From: Mesorhizobium sp. NFR06
GTDB taxonomy: Bacteria > Pseudomonadota > Alphaproteobacteria > Rhizobiales > Rhizobiaceae
NCBI RefSeq assembly: GCF_900115245.1
Contig: NZ_FOVT01000011.1
Coordinates: 146,458-210,457, forward strand
Length of the DNA stretch: 64,000 nucleotides
Reading direction: 5' to 3'
The translations under genes were made by a program, and so were the position numbers. Within the stretch, counting starts at the first letter, position 1. Each line of letters starts with the position of its first letter. This document shows positions 8,621 to 16,983 of this stretch, one piece after another. Below the pieces are notes generated by a model that worked only from the letters and a program-made list of their open reading frames with translations, had not been told where the DNA came from and made no database searches.

Positions 8621-8880
8621 AGGTATTTCGCCAATTGCTTGAGTTCAGCCAGCGAGTTGTGGCCCGCCTCGGCGGTATCGGTCAGACAATGCTCGATATG
8701 ATCGTGGATCAGTTCTCGTTTTGCGCTGCTGATGGCGCTTTCCACGGCATGGAGTTGCTGCGCAAGATCGACGCAGGAACGATGCGCCTCGAACATGGAA
8801 AGCACTGCCGCAAGGTGGCCTTGCGCGCGCTTCAGACGCTTAACAATGGCGGGATGCGACTTGTGGATGCTGTCCGTCAT
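8617..8880 (-). CDS. dmeR: RcnR/CsoR-family metal-sensing repressor DmeR
   Basis: An 87-aa all-helical repressor of the CsoR/RcnR (DUF156) family, seen in HPAIVKRLKRAQGHLAAV and the later AISSAKRELIHDHIEHCL. Candidate metal ligands are Cys36, His61, His64 and Cys65, so both CsoR-like (Cys-His-Cys) and RcnR-like (His-rich) sets are available. It lies directly upstream of and overlaps dmeF. The C6/G7 palindrome in front of its start is the likely operator. Metal binding should release DNA and induce dmeRF. Confidence 0.9.
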   Translation of the reverse strand: MTDSIHKSHPAIVKRLKRAQGHLAAVLSMFEAHRSCVDLAQQLHAVESAISSAKRELIHDHIEHCLTDTAEAGHNSLAELKQLAKYL

Positions 8881-8884
8881 GCTG

Positions 8885-8915
8885 GTCGACTATCCCCCCG
8901 GGGGGGATATGTCAA
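8885..8915 (-). promoter_or_regulatory. dmeRF promoter with G-tract DmeR operator
   Basis: On the minus strand a consensus TTGACA -35 (8910-8915) is followed by a palindrome ATATCCCCCCCGGGGGGATA (8891-8910 on the plus strand) filling the promoter spacer, then a weak -10 (ATAGTC/TAGTCG) about 16-17 nt after the -35. RcnR/CsoR repressors recognise G/C tracts in inverted repeats. The location between -35 and -10, 11 nt from the dmeR start, fits direct occlusion of polymerase. Confidence 0.75.
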
Positions 8916-9022
8916 TTTACGATTCACCTTCAACAGGCGGCGCGCTCGGTCTCCACCGGCCAGCGCGGCGATGACAAACGCAATCCACCGATAGTTGGCT
9001 ATTGGTCGCCGGCGGACAAGGC

Positions 9023-9811
9023 TTACTGCGCCGTCCAGCCGCCATCCATCGGCAGGGTCGTGCCGGTGATCTGCCTGGCCGCATCCGTGCACAGGAACAG
9101 CGCAAGCGCCGCCAGCTCCTCGACGGTGACGAATTCCTTGGTCGGCTGCGCCGCGAGCAACACGTCGTGCTTGACCTGCTCCTCGGTCATGCCGCGCGCC
9201 TTCATCGTGTCGGGGATCTGCTTCTCGACCAGCGACGTCCACACATAGCCGGGCGCGATCGCGTTGACGGTGATGCCTTCTTGAGCCACTTCCAGCGCCA
9301 CCGTCTTGGTAAGGCCGGCGATGCCGTGCTTGGCCGAGACATAGGCCGACTTGAACGGCGAGGCGACCAGCGCGTGTGCCGAGGCGGTGTTGATGATGCG
9401 GCCCCATTTGCGGCTCTTCATTCCCGGCACCGCCGCCTTGATGGCGTAGAAGGCGGCCAGAAGGTTGATGCGGATGATGGCTTCCCATTTGTCGTCGGGA
9501 AATTCCTCGATCGGCGCGACATGCTGGATGCCTGCATTGTTGACCAGTATGTCGAGGCTGCCGAACGCCTCCTCCGCCTCGCGGATCATCGCGGTGACGG
9601 CGGCGCCATCCATCATGTTGGCGTCGGAATAGCGGCACTTGACGCCGAAGTCCTTCTCGATGCCGGCGCGCTCCTGCTCAATCGCCACGGCATCGCCCAG
9701 GCCGTTGATGGTGACGTTGGCGCCCTCGGCGGCAAAGGCGCGGGCGATTGCCAGGCCGATGCCACTGGTCGAGCCGGTGACGAGCGCATTCTTCGAAGAC
9801 AGCGAACCCAT
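9023..9811 (-). CDS. bdhA: 3-hydroxybutyrate dehydrogenase
   Basis: A 262-aa short-chain dehydrogenase. The N-terminal NAD motif TGSTSGIGLAIARAF, the NNAG motif, the catalytic Ser/Tyr/Lys pattern (NTASAHAL, YVSAKHG) and the C-terminal QITGTTLPMDGGWTAQ all match bacterial D-3-hydroxybutyrate dehydrogenases, which interconvert 3-hydroxybutyrate and acetoacetate in PHB breakdown. ATG 9811 gives the family's usual ~260 aa. It is divergent from acetoacetate decarboxylase 244 bp away, so the two share a control region and act on the same metabolite. Confidence 0.92.
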   Translation of the reverse strand: MGSLSSKNALVTGSTSGIGLAIARAFAAEGANVTINGLGDAVAIEQERAGIEKDFGVKCRYSDANMMDGAAVTAMIREAEEAFGSLDILVNNAGIQHVAPIEEFPDDKWEAIIRINLLAAFYAIKAAVPGMKSRKWGRIINTASAHALVASPFKSAYVSAKHGIAGLTKTVALEVAQEGITVNAIAPGYVWTSLVEKQIPDTMKARGMTEEQVKHDVLLAAQPTKEFVTVEELAALALFLCTDAARQITGTTLPMDGGWTAQ

Positions 9812-10055
9812 GGGAAATCTCGCGACAGGATGACAGGAGGGAAGAGTATGAAGACAGACAGCTGGGAAGGCATATGGTTTGTGCGCCGCAGCATCACAAT
9901 GCCACACCCATATGTCGGCGCTATTACAGCTCCGCGCGGTGTTTGCCGGCTCGAGGAAGCGCCGCTTGCGGCTGACACGGCCGTGTCATGCTGCCGTGCA
10001 ACATATTGCCAGCGCATTCGCGCGGGGTCATTTCAAACCTGTCGGGGCACCAGCC

Positions 10056-10844
10056 ATGGAAATCGCCGATGTCGTTAAGCGCGCCTATGCCATGCCGCTC
10101 ACCAATCCGTCTTTCCCGCCCGGCCCGTATCGTTTCTTCGATCGCGAATACGTCATCATCACCTACCGCACGACGCGCGAGGCGCTGGAAGCGGTCGTGC
10201 CGGCGCCGCTCGAGATAGACGAGCCGCTGGTCAAGTACGAGTTCATCCGCATGCCGGACTCGACCGGCTTCGGCGACTACACCGAAACCGGCCAGGTCAT
10301 CCCGGTACGCTACAAGGGCCAGCATGGCGGCTATGTCCATTCCATGTATCTCGACGATGACGCGCCGATCGCCGGCGGCCGCGAGCTCTGGGGTTTCCCG
10401 AAGAAGCTCGCCAGCCCCAAGATCGTGCATGAAGGCGAAGTGGTGGTGGGCACCCTGCACTATGGCAGCGTTCTGTGCGCCACCGGCACCATGGGCTACA
10501 AGCACCGCGAGGCCGATCACGACCAGATTCTGGCCTCGCTCGCCGCGCCCAACTTCCTGATCAAGATCATCCCGCATGTCGACGGCAGCCCGCGCATCTG
10601 CGAGCTGGTCCGCTACTACCTCACCGACATCACGCTGAAGGAGGCCTGGACGGCGCCCGCCGCGCTCGATCTTCGCCCGCATGTCATGGCCGACGTCGCC
10701 AAGCTGCCTGTGCTGGATATCGTCTCGGCTGTCCACTTCACCGCCGATCTGACGCTCGGCCTGGGCGAAGTCGTGCATGATTACCTCGCGGACTACGGCC
10801 GATCGGCTGCCGGCGCGACCAAGCTGGAGAAAGCCGGTGCTTGA
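10056..10844 (+). CDS. adc: Acetoacetate decarboxylase
   Basis: A 262-aa protein of the acetoacetate decarboxylase family. The active-site segment GGRELWGFPKKLASPKI contains the Schiff-base lysine context (GFPKK). Glu/Arg-rich strands around YEFIRMPDSTGFGDYTETGQ also fit. It converts acetoacetate to acetone and CO2, or may act on a related beta-keto acid. ATG 10056 is chosen for length; upstream in-frame codons exist but look non-coding. The stop overlaps the downstream patatin start, and bdhA is divergent, together forming a ketone-body/PHB locus. Confidence 0.92.
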   Translation: MEIADVVKRAYAMPLTNPSFPPGPYRFFDREYVIITYRTTREALEAVVPAPLEIDEPLVKYEFIRMPDSTGFGDYTETGQVIPVRYKGQHGGYVHSMYLDDDAPIAGGRELWGFPKKLASPKIVHEGEVVVGTLHYGSVLCATGTMGYKHREADHDQILASLAAPNFLIKIIPHVDGSPRICELVRYYLTDITLKEAWTAPAALDLRPHVMADVAKLPVLDIVSAVHFTADLTLGLGEVVHDYLADYGRSAAGATKLEKAGA

Positions 10845-11997
10845 GCGCAACCGCAGCAGGGCCGCTGCCGCCACCATTCAGGAAATCACGGCGCAATATG
10901 ACCGCATCGCCCTGGTCTTCCAGGGCGGTGGCGCGCTCGGCGCCTATCAGGCCGGCGTCTATCAGGCGCTTGCCGATGCCGGCTGCGAGCCGACCTGGCT
11001 CTCCGGCGTCTCGATTGGCGCCATCAACGCCTCGATCATCGCCGGTAACGAACCGAGCCGCCGCCTGCAACGGCTGGAACAGTTCTGGCAGACGATCTCC
11101 GGTCGCAAGATCTGGGCCTATACGCCCGAAGGCGACATCTACCGCGACATCCGCAACCAGACCTCGTCATTGATGACCATGACCATGGGCCAGCCCGGCT
11201 TCTTCAAGCCGCGCAGCCCGAACCCCTGGTTCCAACTGACGGGGGCCGAGGGCGCTACCAGCTTCTACGACACCGCCGAGCTCAAGGACACGCTGGAAAG
11301 CCTGATCGACTTCGACGTGCTGAACGACGGCAAGAAGCGGCTGAGCGTCGGCGCCGTCAATGTCAGGACCGGCAACTTCGTCTATTTCGACACCGACAAT
11401 GTGCGCATCGGACCGGAGCACATCATGGCCAGCGGCGCGCTGCCGCCGGCCTTCCCCTCGATCCGTATCGAGGGCGAGTATTACTGGGATGGCGGCATCG
11501 TCTCCAACACGCCGCTGCAATATCTGCTCGACCAGGAGGAGGACCGCTCCTCGCTGGTGTTCCAGGTCGACCTGTTCAGCGCCCGCGGCGTGCTGCCGCG
11601 CGGCATGGCCGACGTTCTGTCGCGCCACAAGGACATCATGTATTCCAGCCGCACGCGCCAGAACACCGACAATTTCGAGCGCATCCATGCCTTGAAGATG
11701 AAGCTCCTCGACGCGCTGAAGCGCGTGCCGCCGGACCAGCTCAAGGACGGCGAGAAGGAGCTGATCGCCGACTATTCCAACGCCGGCGTGGTCAACATCG
11801 TCCACCTGATCTACCAGCACAAAGGCTATGAGGGCCACGCCAAGGACTATGAGTTTTCCGGCACCTCGATGCGCGAGCACTGGGAGATGGGCCAGGAAGA
11901 CACCGAGCGCACGTTGCGCCACAAGAAGTGGCTGATGCTGCCCGACAATGCCGAGGGCGTCACCATCCACGACCTGCATCGGGAAGATCCAACCTGA
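10837..11997 (+). CDS. Patatin-like phospholipase
   Basis: A 386-aa patatin-family serine hydrolase. The oxyanion motif FQGGGALGAYQAGVY, the nucleophile elbow GVSIGAINAS (GxSxG) and the dyad aspartate in YYWDGGIVSNTP are all present, followed by a ~170-residue C-terminal region found in long bacterial patatins. It starts at GTG 10837, which has GGAGA upstream and overlaps the adc stop by 8 nt, so the pair is translationally coupled. In this context (bdhA, adc) a role in releasing acyl or hydroxyacyl groups for ketone-body turnover is plausible but unproven. Confidence 0.9.
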   Translation: MLERNRSRAAAATIQEITAQYDRIALVFQGGGALGAYQAGVYQALADAGCEPTWLSGVSIGAINASIIAGNEPSRRLQRLEQFWQTISGRKIWAYTPEGDIYRDIRNQTSSLMTMTMGQPGFFKPRSPNPWFQLTGAEGATSFYDTAELKDTLESLIDFDVLNDGKKRLSVGAVNVRTGNFVYFDTDNVRIGPEHIMASGALPPAFPSIRIEGEYYWDGGIVSNTPLQYLLDQEEDRSSLVFQVDLFSARGVLPRGMADVLSRHKDIMYSSRTRQNTDNFERIHALKMKLLDALKRVPPDQLKDGEKELIADYSNAGVVNIVHLIYQHKGYEGHAKDYEFSGTSMREHWEMGQEDTERTLRHKKWLMLPDNAEGVTIHDLHREDPT

Positions 11998-12367
11998 TAC
12001 TTGCGTCCGGCCAGGTGCGGCCGGTCGCGCCGTGCGAATTCACACACCCTCACTTGCCGCAACGCGTTCCTCGAAGACGGCCTTGCACGCGGCGCTGCGC
12101 TGCTTTCGCCCGGACTGAAGCTTCGTGGGCGCTGACCCGACATTCGCCTCAAGGACGCGCACCACCTGGCTGATCCGATGGCATACCCGAGTTCCGCGAC
12201 AGCCCTGTGAGAACCGCGGTGCAGGGCACCCTCCACGCCGCCGAGCACACCTTGCCGGACTGTGAAGCCCTACTTCACAGCCCATCAACATTATCGCGAA
12301 TAGCCGGTTGCGGAAGCGCGGAATACATCTTGCGGGCAAATGCGCTGGGCCGAATGGAGCACTGCTG
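11998..12367. other. Intergenic stretch without supported gene
   Basis: This 370-bp gap follows the patatin gene. Open frames on both strands give Arg/Cys/Ser-rich translations with no family features, and I see no clear terminator or RNA structure. The last ~30 bp hold the upstream region of the next gene. Confidence 0.5.
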
Positions 12368-13213
12368 ATGACCGCCGAAGCTGTTTCCACTGCTGTCGTT
12401 CCGTCGCGTGACGCCTGGCGTAGCCTGCTATGGTTTGCGCCGCTGGTGGCACTGTGGACGCTGTTGATCTATCGTTGGCCGTTGATCCCGGCCAGTGGCT
12501 TTCCGACCACGGTGCACCAACTCGCGGCCCATGGGTTCATCGCGCTGGGTTTGTGGCTCGGCCTCGAACACACGAGCATGGCGCAAGGCCAACGCCGCGT
12601 GACCTGGTTGGCGGCCATGATCCCATACACGCTGTGGTTCGCCGTGGCCTGGAGCGCCGCGATCAATGGCGTTTTTCACCCGAGCGCTACGCCTTTACCA
12701 ATGTTGCCGATGGCGATCTTTCTGCCGGTAATCATCGGCGCGCCGCTGTTGCTGTTCTCCAAGCGGATCGGGCAGGTGCTCGATGCGATGCCGGCGAGCT
12801 GGCTCGTCGCGCTTCAGCTCTACCGCGTATTCGGCAGTTGGGCGCTCGCAGCATGGCTGCATGATGCGCTACCCGGCGTGTTCGCGGTGCCAGCGGGCAT
12901 CGGCGACGTGCTGACCGGACTTTTCGCACTGCCGACGGCGATCGCTTTGGCGACCGGTGCGGCCGGGAGCCGGAGGGCGGCAACGTTCTGGAACATCCTC
13001 GGCCTTGCCGACTTCGCGGTCGCGGTTACGATGGGCGTCATCACTTCGCCCGGCCCGTGGCAATTGATCGTTCTCCATGTGCAGAGCATCGGCGCCGGCG
13101 ATTATCCGGGTGTGCTGACCCCTGGTTTCGTGGTGCCGAGCTCAATCCTGCTGCATGTATTGTCGCTGCGCCAATTGGGCCGCCGCAACAGGATGGAGCT
13201 TGCGCGGCGATAG
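12368..13213 (+). CDS. Hypothetical multi-pass membrane protein
   Basis: A 281-aa protein with about seven to eight hydrophobic segments (for example LLWFAPLVALWTLLIY, MLPMAIFLPVIIGAPLLLF, WQLIVLHVQSIGAGDYPGVL). I do not recognise a characterised family or catalytic motif. ATG 12368 is the first good start; an in-frame codon at 12308 would add 20 polar residues with no better ribosome site. Codon use and GC look like the neighbours. It is convergent with the phosphate transporter, with a shared terminator between them. Confidence 0.75.
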   Translation: MTAEAVSTAVVPSRDAWRSLLWFAPLVALWTLLIYRWPLIPASGFPTTVHQLAAHGFIALGLWLGLEHTSMAQGQRRVTWLAAMIPYTLWFAVAWSAAINGVFHPSATPLPMLPMAIFLPVIIGAPLLLFSKRIGQVLDAMPASWLVALQLYRVFGSWALAAWLHDALPGVFAVPAGIGDVLTGLFALPTAIALATGAAGSRRAATFWNILGLADFAVAVTMGVITSPGPWQLIVLHVQSIGAGDYPGVLTPGFVVPSSILLHVLSLRQLGRRNRMELARR

Positions 13214-13234
13214 GAGTAGGAGCCGACAAAGAGA

Positions 13235-13263
13235 AACGACGCCGTTTGCGGCGCCGTTTCTTG
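13235..13263. terminator. Bidirectional intrinsic terminator
   Basis: A stem AACGACGCCG/CGGCGCCGTT (13235-13244 with 13249-13258, one mismatch, TTTG loop) lies between the convergent membrane-protein and pit genes, with TTTCTT after it on the plus strand and AAAGAGAAA before it (T-rich on the minus strand). Confidence 0.75.
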
Positions 13264-13286
13264 TCATGGGCATTCCGCCTTCCGCC

Positions 13287-14888
13287 TCAGAACACCTGGC
13301 GGAGGATCACGAACAACACGAAGGCCAGCGCGATCGAGCAGGGCAGCGTGAGCACCCAGGCGAGCAATAGGTTGCGCACCGTCGACCACTGCAGGCCGGA
13401 GCCGTTGGCCGCCATCGTGCCGGCGACGCCTGACGACAGCACGTGCGTGGTCGACACCGGCAGGCCGAGACGGTCGGCCATGCCGATTGTGATCATCGCG
13501 ACCAGCTCGGCGGCGGCGCCCTGGCCATAGGTCAGGTGGCTTTTGCCGATCTTCTCGCCGACGGTGACGACGATGCGCTTCCAGCCGACCATGGTGCCGA
13601 GTCCAAGCGCCAGCGCCACGGCGACCTTCACCCACAGCGGGATGAACTTCGTCGCGTTGTCGACCGCCTTGTGATAGTCGGTGACCGCCTTGAGGTCATC
13701 GGCCTGCATCGGCAGCAGCTTTTTCTTGTCGATCAGCTTCAGCGCCTCGCCGATCAGGTAGATGTCGTTGCGCGCGTTGCTGACCAGATCGGTCGGCACC
13801 TTGTCGACCGTGGCGTAGGGCTGCAGCCCGGCGGTCGTGTTGTGGATATAGCTCTGCAGGGCGACGGTGGTCTGATCGTTCCATGACTTGCTGCGCACGG
13901 CCTCCTGGACAACCGCCTTCGGATCGGCGGCCGTCACGCCTGGCTTGACATACTTGCCCAGCGCCTGCTCGACGGCGACCGAGGCCGACTTGTAAGCTTC
14001 GAGGTAATTGATGTCGGGCGTGCGGTTGAGCGCGTAAGCCGTCGGCACCACGCCGATCAGGATCAGCATGATCAGGCCCATGCCCTTCTGCCCGTCATTG
14101 GAGCCATGGGCGAAGCTGACGCCTGTGCAGGTAAAGATCAGCAGCGCGCGGATCCACCATGGCGGCGGCGTGTTGCCCTTCGGCGCTTCATAGAGCGCCG
14201 GATTGCGCACCAGGAGCTTCATGGCATAGAGCAGGATGGCGGCCGCGAAGAAGCCGACGATCGGCGACACCAGCAAGGTGGTGCCGACATTGGTCGCCTG
14301 ACCCCAGTCGACGCCGCTGGTGGCGCTGCCTGCCGGCGCCATGAACTGGTTGGCGAGGCCGACGCCGATGATCGAGCCGACCATCGTGTGCGAGCTCGAA
14401 GCCGGCAGGCCGAGGAACCAGGTGCCGAGGTTCCACAGAATGGCGGCGACCAGCAGCGCGAACACCATGGCAAAGCCCGAGGACGAGCCGACCTGGAGGA
14501 TCAGCTCGACCGGCAGCAGCGACAGGATGCCGAAGGCGACCGCCCCGCTCGAGGTCAGCACGCCGAGGAAGTTGAACACGCCCGACCACATGACGGCGAA
14601 TTCGGCCGGAAGCGAGCGCGTGTAGATGACGGTGGCGACCGCGTTGGCGGTGTCGTGGAAACCGTTGACGAATTCGAAGCCCAGCGCAATCAGCAGCGCG
14701 ATGCCGAGCAGGATCCAGGGTACCGTCTTGGCAATGGCCAGGTCCTGGCTGAGCGCATAGCCGACATAGATGATGCCGAAGAGCACCAGGACGCCGAAAA
14801 CCGGCAGGAACCACTTGGCGCCGCCCGATCGTTCTAGGGGATGATTCGGTCTCGGGATTCCCGCCTCACTGGAAACTACGTCCACCAT
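13287..14888 (-). CDS. Inorganic phosphate transporter, Pit family
   Basis: A 533-aa PiT-family carrier. Both family repeats are visible: GFEFVNGFHDTANAVAT in the N-terminal half and VSFAHGSNDGQKGMGLI in the C-terminal half. About ten to twelve membrane helices flank a ~140-residue soluble loop (from TPDINYLEAYKSA to the KAVDNATK region). It imports divalent-metal-complexed phosphate using the proton gradient. ATG 14888 is chosen for its GGAG; a start at 14915 is possible. No PhoU/DUF47 partner gene is adjacent, unlike many low-affinity pit loci. Confidence 0.92.
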   Translation of the reverse strand: MVDVVSSEAGIPRPNHPLERSGGAKWFLPVFGVLVLFGIIYVGYALSQDLAIAKTVPWILLGIALLIALGFEFVNGFHDTANAVATVIYTRSLPAEFAVMWSGVFNFLGVLTSSGAVAFGILSLLPVELILQVGSSSGFAMVFALLVAAILWNLGTWFLGLPASSSHTMVGSIIGVGLANQFMAPAGSATSGVDWGQATNVGTTLLVSPIVGFFAAAILLYAMKLLVRNPALYEAPKGNTPPPWWIRALLIFTCTGVSFAHGSNDGQKGMGLIMLILIGVVPTAYALNRTPDINYLEAYKSASVAVEQALGKYVKPGVTAADPKAVVQEAVRSKSWNDQTTVALQSYIHNTTAGLQPYATVDKVPTDLVSNARNDIYLIGEALKLIDKKKLLPMQADDLKAVTDYHKAVDNATKFIPLWVKVAVALALGLGTMVGWKRIVVTVGEKIGKSHLTYGQGAAAELVAMITIGMADRLGLPVSTTHVLSSGVAGTMAANGSGLQWSTVRNLLLAWVLTLPCSIALAFVLFVILRQVF

Positions 14889-14991
14889 TGTCCCACTCCA
14901 TTTGCATTGCAGCAAAGAACCAGGAAGAACGCTATGTCCCTAGGATGAAGCTGGTGTGACGCCTGCCCAAATGGGCGTATGGGCCGGCTGT

Positions 14992-15528
14992 TTATCCGGC
15001 TATCTCGAGCAGCGAGGAGATCAGCAGTCGGTGCTCTTTTTGCGAGAGCACGTCTGAATCAAACAGGTTCATGCTGCGCAGCCCTTCGATGGCGAGGAAA
15101 CAGACAAGCAGCGAGCCGAGATCGTCCGTCTCTCCTTTCAGGCGTTTGAAGAGCTGCCGCTTGAAAGCCTTTATCGGCGTCAGGAAATCGGGATCCTCGG
15201 CGATCGCCGAGAACATCCAGGAAGCCGAAGGTTTTGGTTTCTCGCAATCGTCGGCCGAAAGCTGGATATAAGCCGCGAGCGAGCTTTCGTGGCTGGCCTC
15301 GGCGATGCGGGCTTCGAGCGCCAGTTCGAACTCGTTGAGGAAATTCTCGACCAGCCCCTGCATCAGCTTGGCCTTGGTCGGGAAATTATAGAGCAACCCA
15401 CCTTTCGACACGCCGGCGCGGCTGGCAACCGCGTCGAGCGACAGGCTTCCCGGACCCGACTCGCGCGCCACGTCGGCGGCGGCGGCAAGTATCTTTTCGC
15501 GTGAATTTGACCTGCGTGCTCTCACCAC
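14992..15528 (-). CDS. TetR/AcrR-family repressor of the adjacent RND pump
   Basis: A 178-aa regulator. An N-terminal TetR HTH is visible (REKILAAAADVARESG then LDAVASRAGVSKGGLLYNFPTKAKLM). The C-terminal ligand domain is of the TetR_C type found beside RND pumps (ASWMFSAIAEDPDFL). The start is GTG 15528 or the next GTG 15525, with GGGAG just upstream. It is divergent from the membrane-fusion gene 145 bp away, so it probably represses the pump and itself from the shared region. Confidence 0.88.
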   Translation of the reverse strand: MVRARRSNSREKILAAAADVARESGPGSLSLDAVASRAGVSKGGLLYNFPTKAKLMQGLVENFLNEFELALEARIAEASHESSLAAYIQLSADDCEKPKPSASWMFSAIAEDPDFLTPIKAFKRQLFKRLKGETDDLGSLLVCFLAIEGLRSMNLFDSDVLSQKEHRLLISSLLEIAG

Positions 15529-15672
15529 GGCTCCCTTACATTAGCTTACGCGGAATTGACAACACCGTCCAGCCGGTACAGTAAAGCGCCCGCTGTTTGA
15601 AATCGGGACTTATCGTCGATAAGTGTCCCGACATCGATCGTTTTGCCGGTTGCCGGCTCGAGGGGACTGCCC

Positions 15673-16983
15673 GTGAAGCGCTTTTTCATCATCACCGGAT
15701 TCTTGCTTTTGCTCGCCCTGGTGTGCGTCGGCATCGTTGGCTTCAACTTCATGCGCGATGCCGGCATCAAGCAGTTCTTCGCCACCATGAAGCCGCCGGC
15801 CGCGACGGTCTCGACAGTGATCGCCAAGCCTTCAGAGTGGACCCCCGGCGTCGAGGCGATCGGCACCGTCAATGCCGTGCGCGGTGTCGACCTCACCGTC
15901 GAAACCGCCGGCATCGTCAAGAATATCCTCTTCCACGCCAACCAGAAGGTTGCCGCCGACGCGGTGCTCTTGCAATTGGACGACGCCGTCGAGAAGGCCG
16001 ATCTGGTGGCGCAGAAAGCCCAGGCTGCGTCGGATCAGGCGGCGTTGACCCGCGCGCTGGAACTGCAGCGGCGCGGCGTCGGCACGGACGCCACGCTCGA
16101 CGCAGCGCGTGCCGCGGCGGACGCCTCGGCTGCGCAGGTGAACAAGCTGCAGGCCGTGCTCGAGCAGAAGCAGCTGACGGCGCCGTTCAACGGCACGGCG
16201 GGCATTCCGAGGATCGACATCGGCCAGTATCTGGCGCCCGGCAACTCCGTGGTGACGCTGCAGGATCTCGATACGATGCGCGTCGATTTCACCGTTCCCG
16301 AGCAGCAGCTTCCGCTTCTCAAAATCGGCCAGACGGTCCGGCTTGGCACCAGCGGCGGCGACCTGCCATTCGCCGGCTCCATTCGCGGCATCGACCCCAA
16401 GATCGACCCGGCGAGCCGGTTGGTGTCGATCCGCGGCGAGGTCGCCAATCCCGAGGGCAGGCTGACCCCGGGCCAGTTCGTACAGGTTCGCGTCGAACTG
16501 CCGGAGGAAAACAACGTCATCTCCGTGCCGCAGACGGCGGTGACGTCAAGCCTTTACGGTGACTATGTCTTCGTGGTGGTGCCGGCCAAGCCCGCCGCCG
16601 CCGGCGCTGCACCGGCGAAACCGGAAGACCAGAAAGCCGGCGCGGAGAAACCTGCCGGCGATGCTGCCAAGCCGCAAGCCGATGCCTCAAAGCCGGCCTC
16701 CGATACGGCAAAGCCCGCCGATAACGCCGCGAAGCCTGCCGACAAGACCGCAGCCGACACCGCCAAGCCTGCCGAAGCGGGGCAGCAACCGGCGCTCGTC
16801 ATCTCGCAAGTGTTCGTCAAGCTCGGCCGCCGCAACAACGGCATGGTCGAGATCACCCAGGGCCTGAACGCCGGCGACGAGGTCGTCACCGCCGGCCAGA
16901 ACCGGCTCTTCAACGGCATGTCGGTGGCCGTCGACAACACCATCGATCCCAGCAAATCGGCGAACAAGCAGGTTCAGCAATGA
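15673..16983 (+). CDS. RND efflux periplasmic adaptor (membrane fusion protein)
   Basis: A 436-aa adaptor anchored by an N-terminal hydrophobic segment (FFIITGFLLLLALVCVGIVG). It then has the barrel-sandwich hybrid domain with hairpin (AGIVKNILFHANQKV, LDDAVEKADL, AALTRALELQRRGV), the beta-barrel (MRVDFTVPEQQLPLLKIGQ) and the membrane-proximal domain. An unusual Ala/Lys/Pro-rich insert of about 70 residues interrupts the last domain, between VFVVVPAK and LVISQVFVKLG. GTG 15673 has AGGGG upstream. The stop overlaps the permease ATG. It bridges the inner-membrane pump and an outer-membrane channel not encoded here. Confidence 0.92.
   Translation: MKRFFIITGFLLLLALVCVGIVGFNFMRDAGIKQFFATMKPPAATVSTVIAKPSEWTPGVEAIGTVNAVRGVDLTVETAGIVKNILFHANQKVAADAVLLQLDDAVEKADLVAQKAQAASDQAALTRALELQRRGVGTDATLDAARAAADASAAQVNKLQAVLEQKQLTAPFNGTAGIPRIDIGQYLAPGNSVVTLQDLDTMRVDFTVPEQQLPLLKIGQTVRLGTSGGDLPFAGSIRGIDPKIDPASRLVSIRGEVANPEGRLTPGQFVQVRVELPEENNVISVPQTAVTSSLYGDYVFVVVPAKPAAAGAAPAKPEDQKAGAEKPAGDAAKPQADASKPASDTAKPADNAAKPADKTAADTAKPAEAGQQPALVISQVFVKLGRRNNGMVEITQGLNAGDEVVTAGQNRLFNGMSVAVDNTIDPSKSANKQVQQ

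Noticed and set aside
8891..8910. C/G run upstream of dmeR as an intrinsic terminator
   Set aside because: It lacks a following T-tract in either direction and sits between promoter elements, so an operator is the better reading.
12040..12390. A 116-codon minus-strand frame after the patatin gene
   Set aside because: Cys/Arg-rich translation without domain features; it overlaps the start of the next plus-strand gene.
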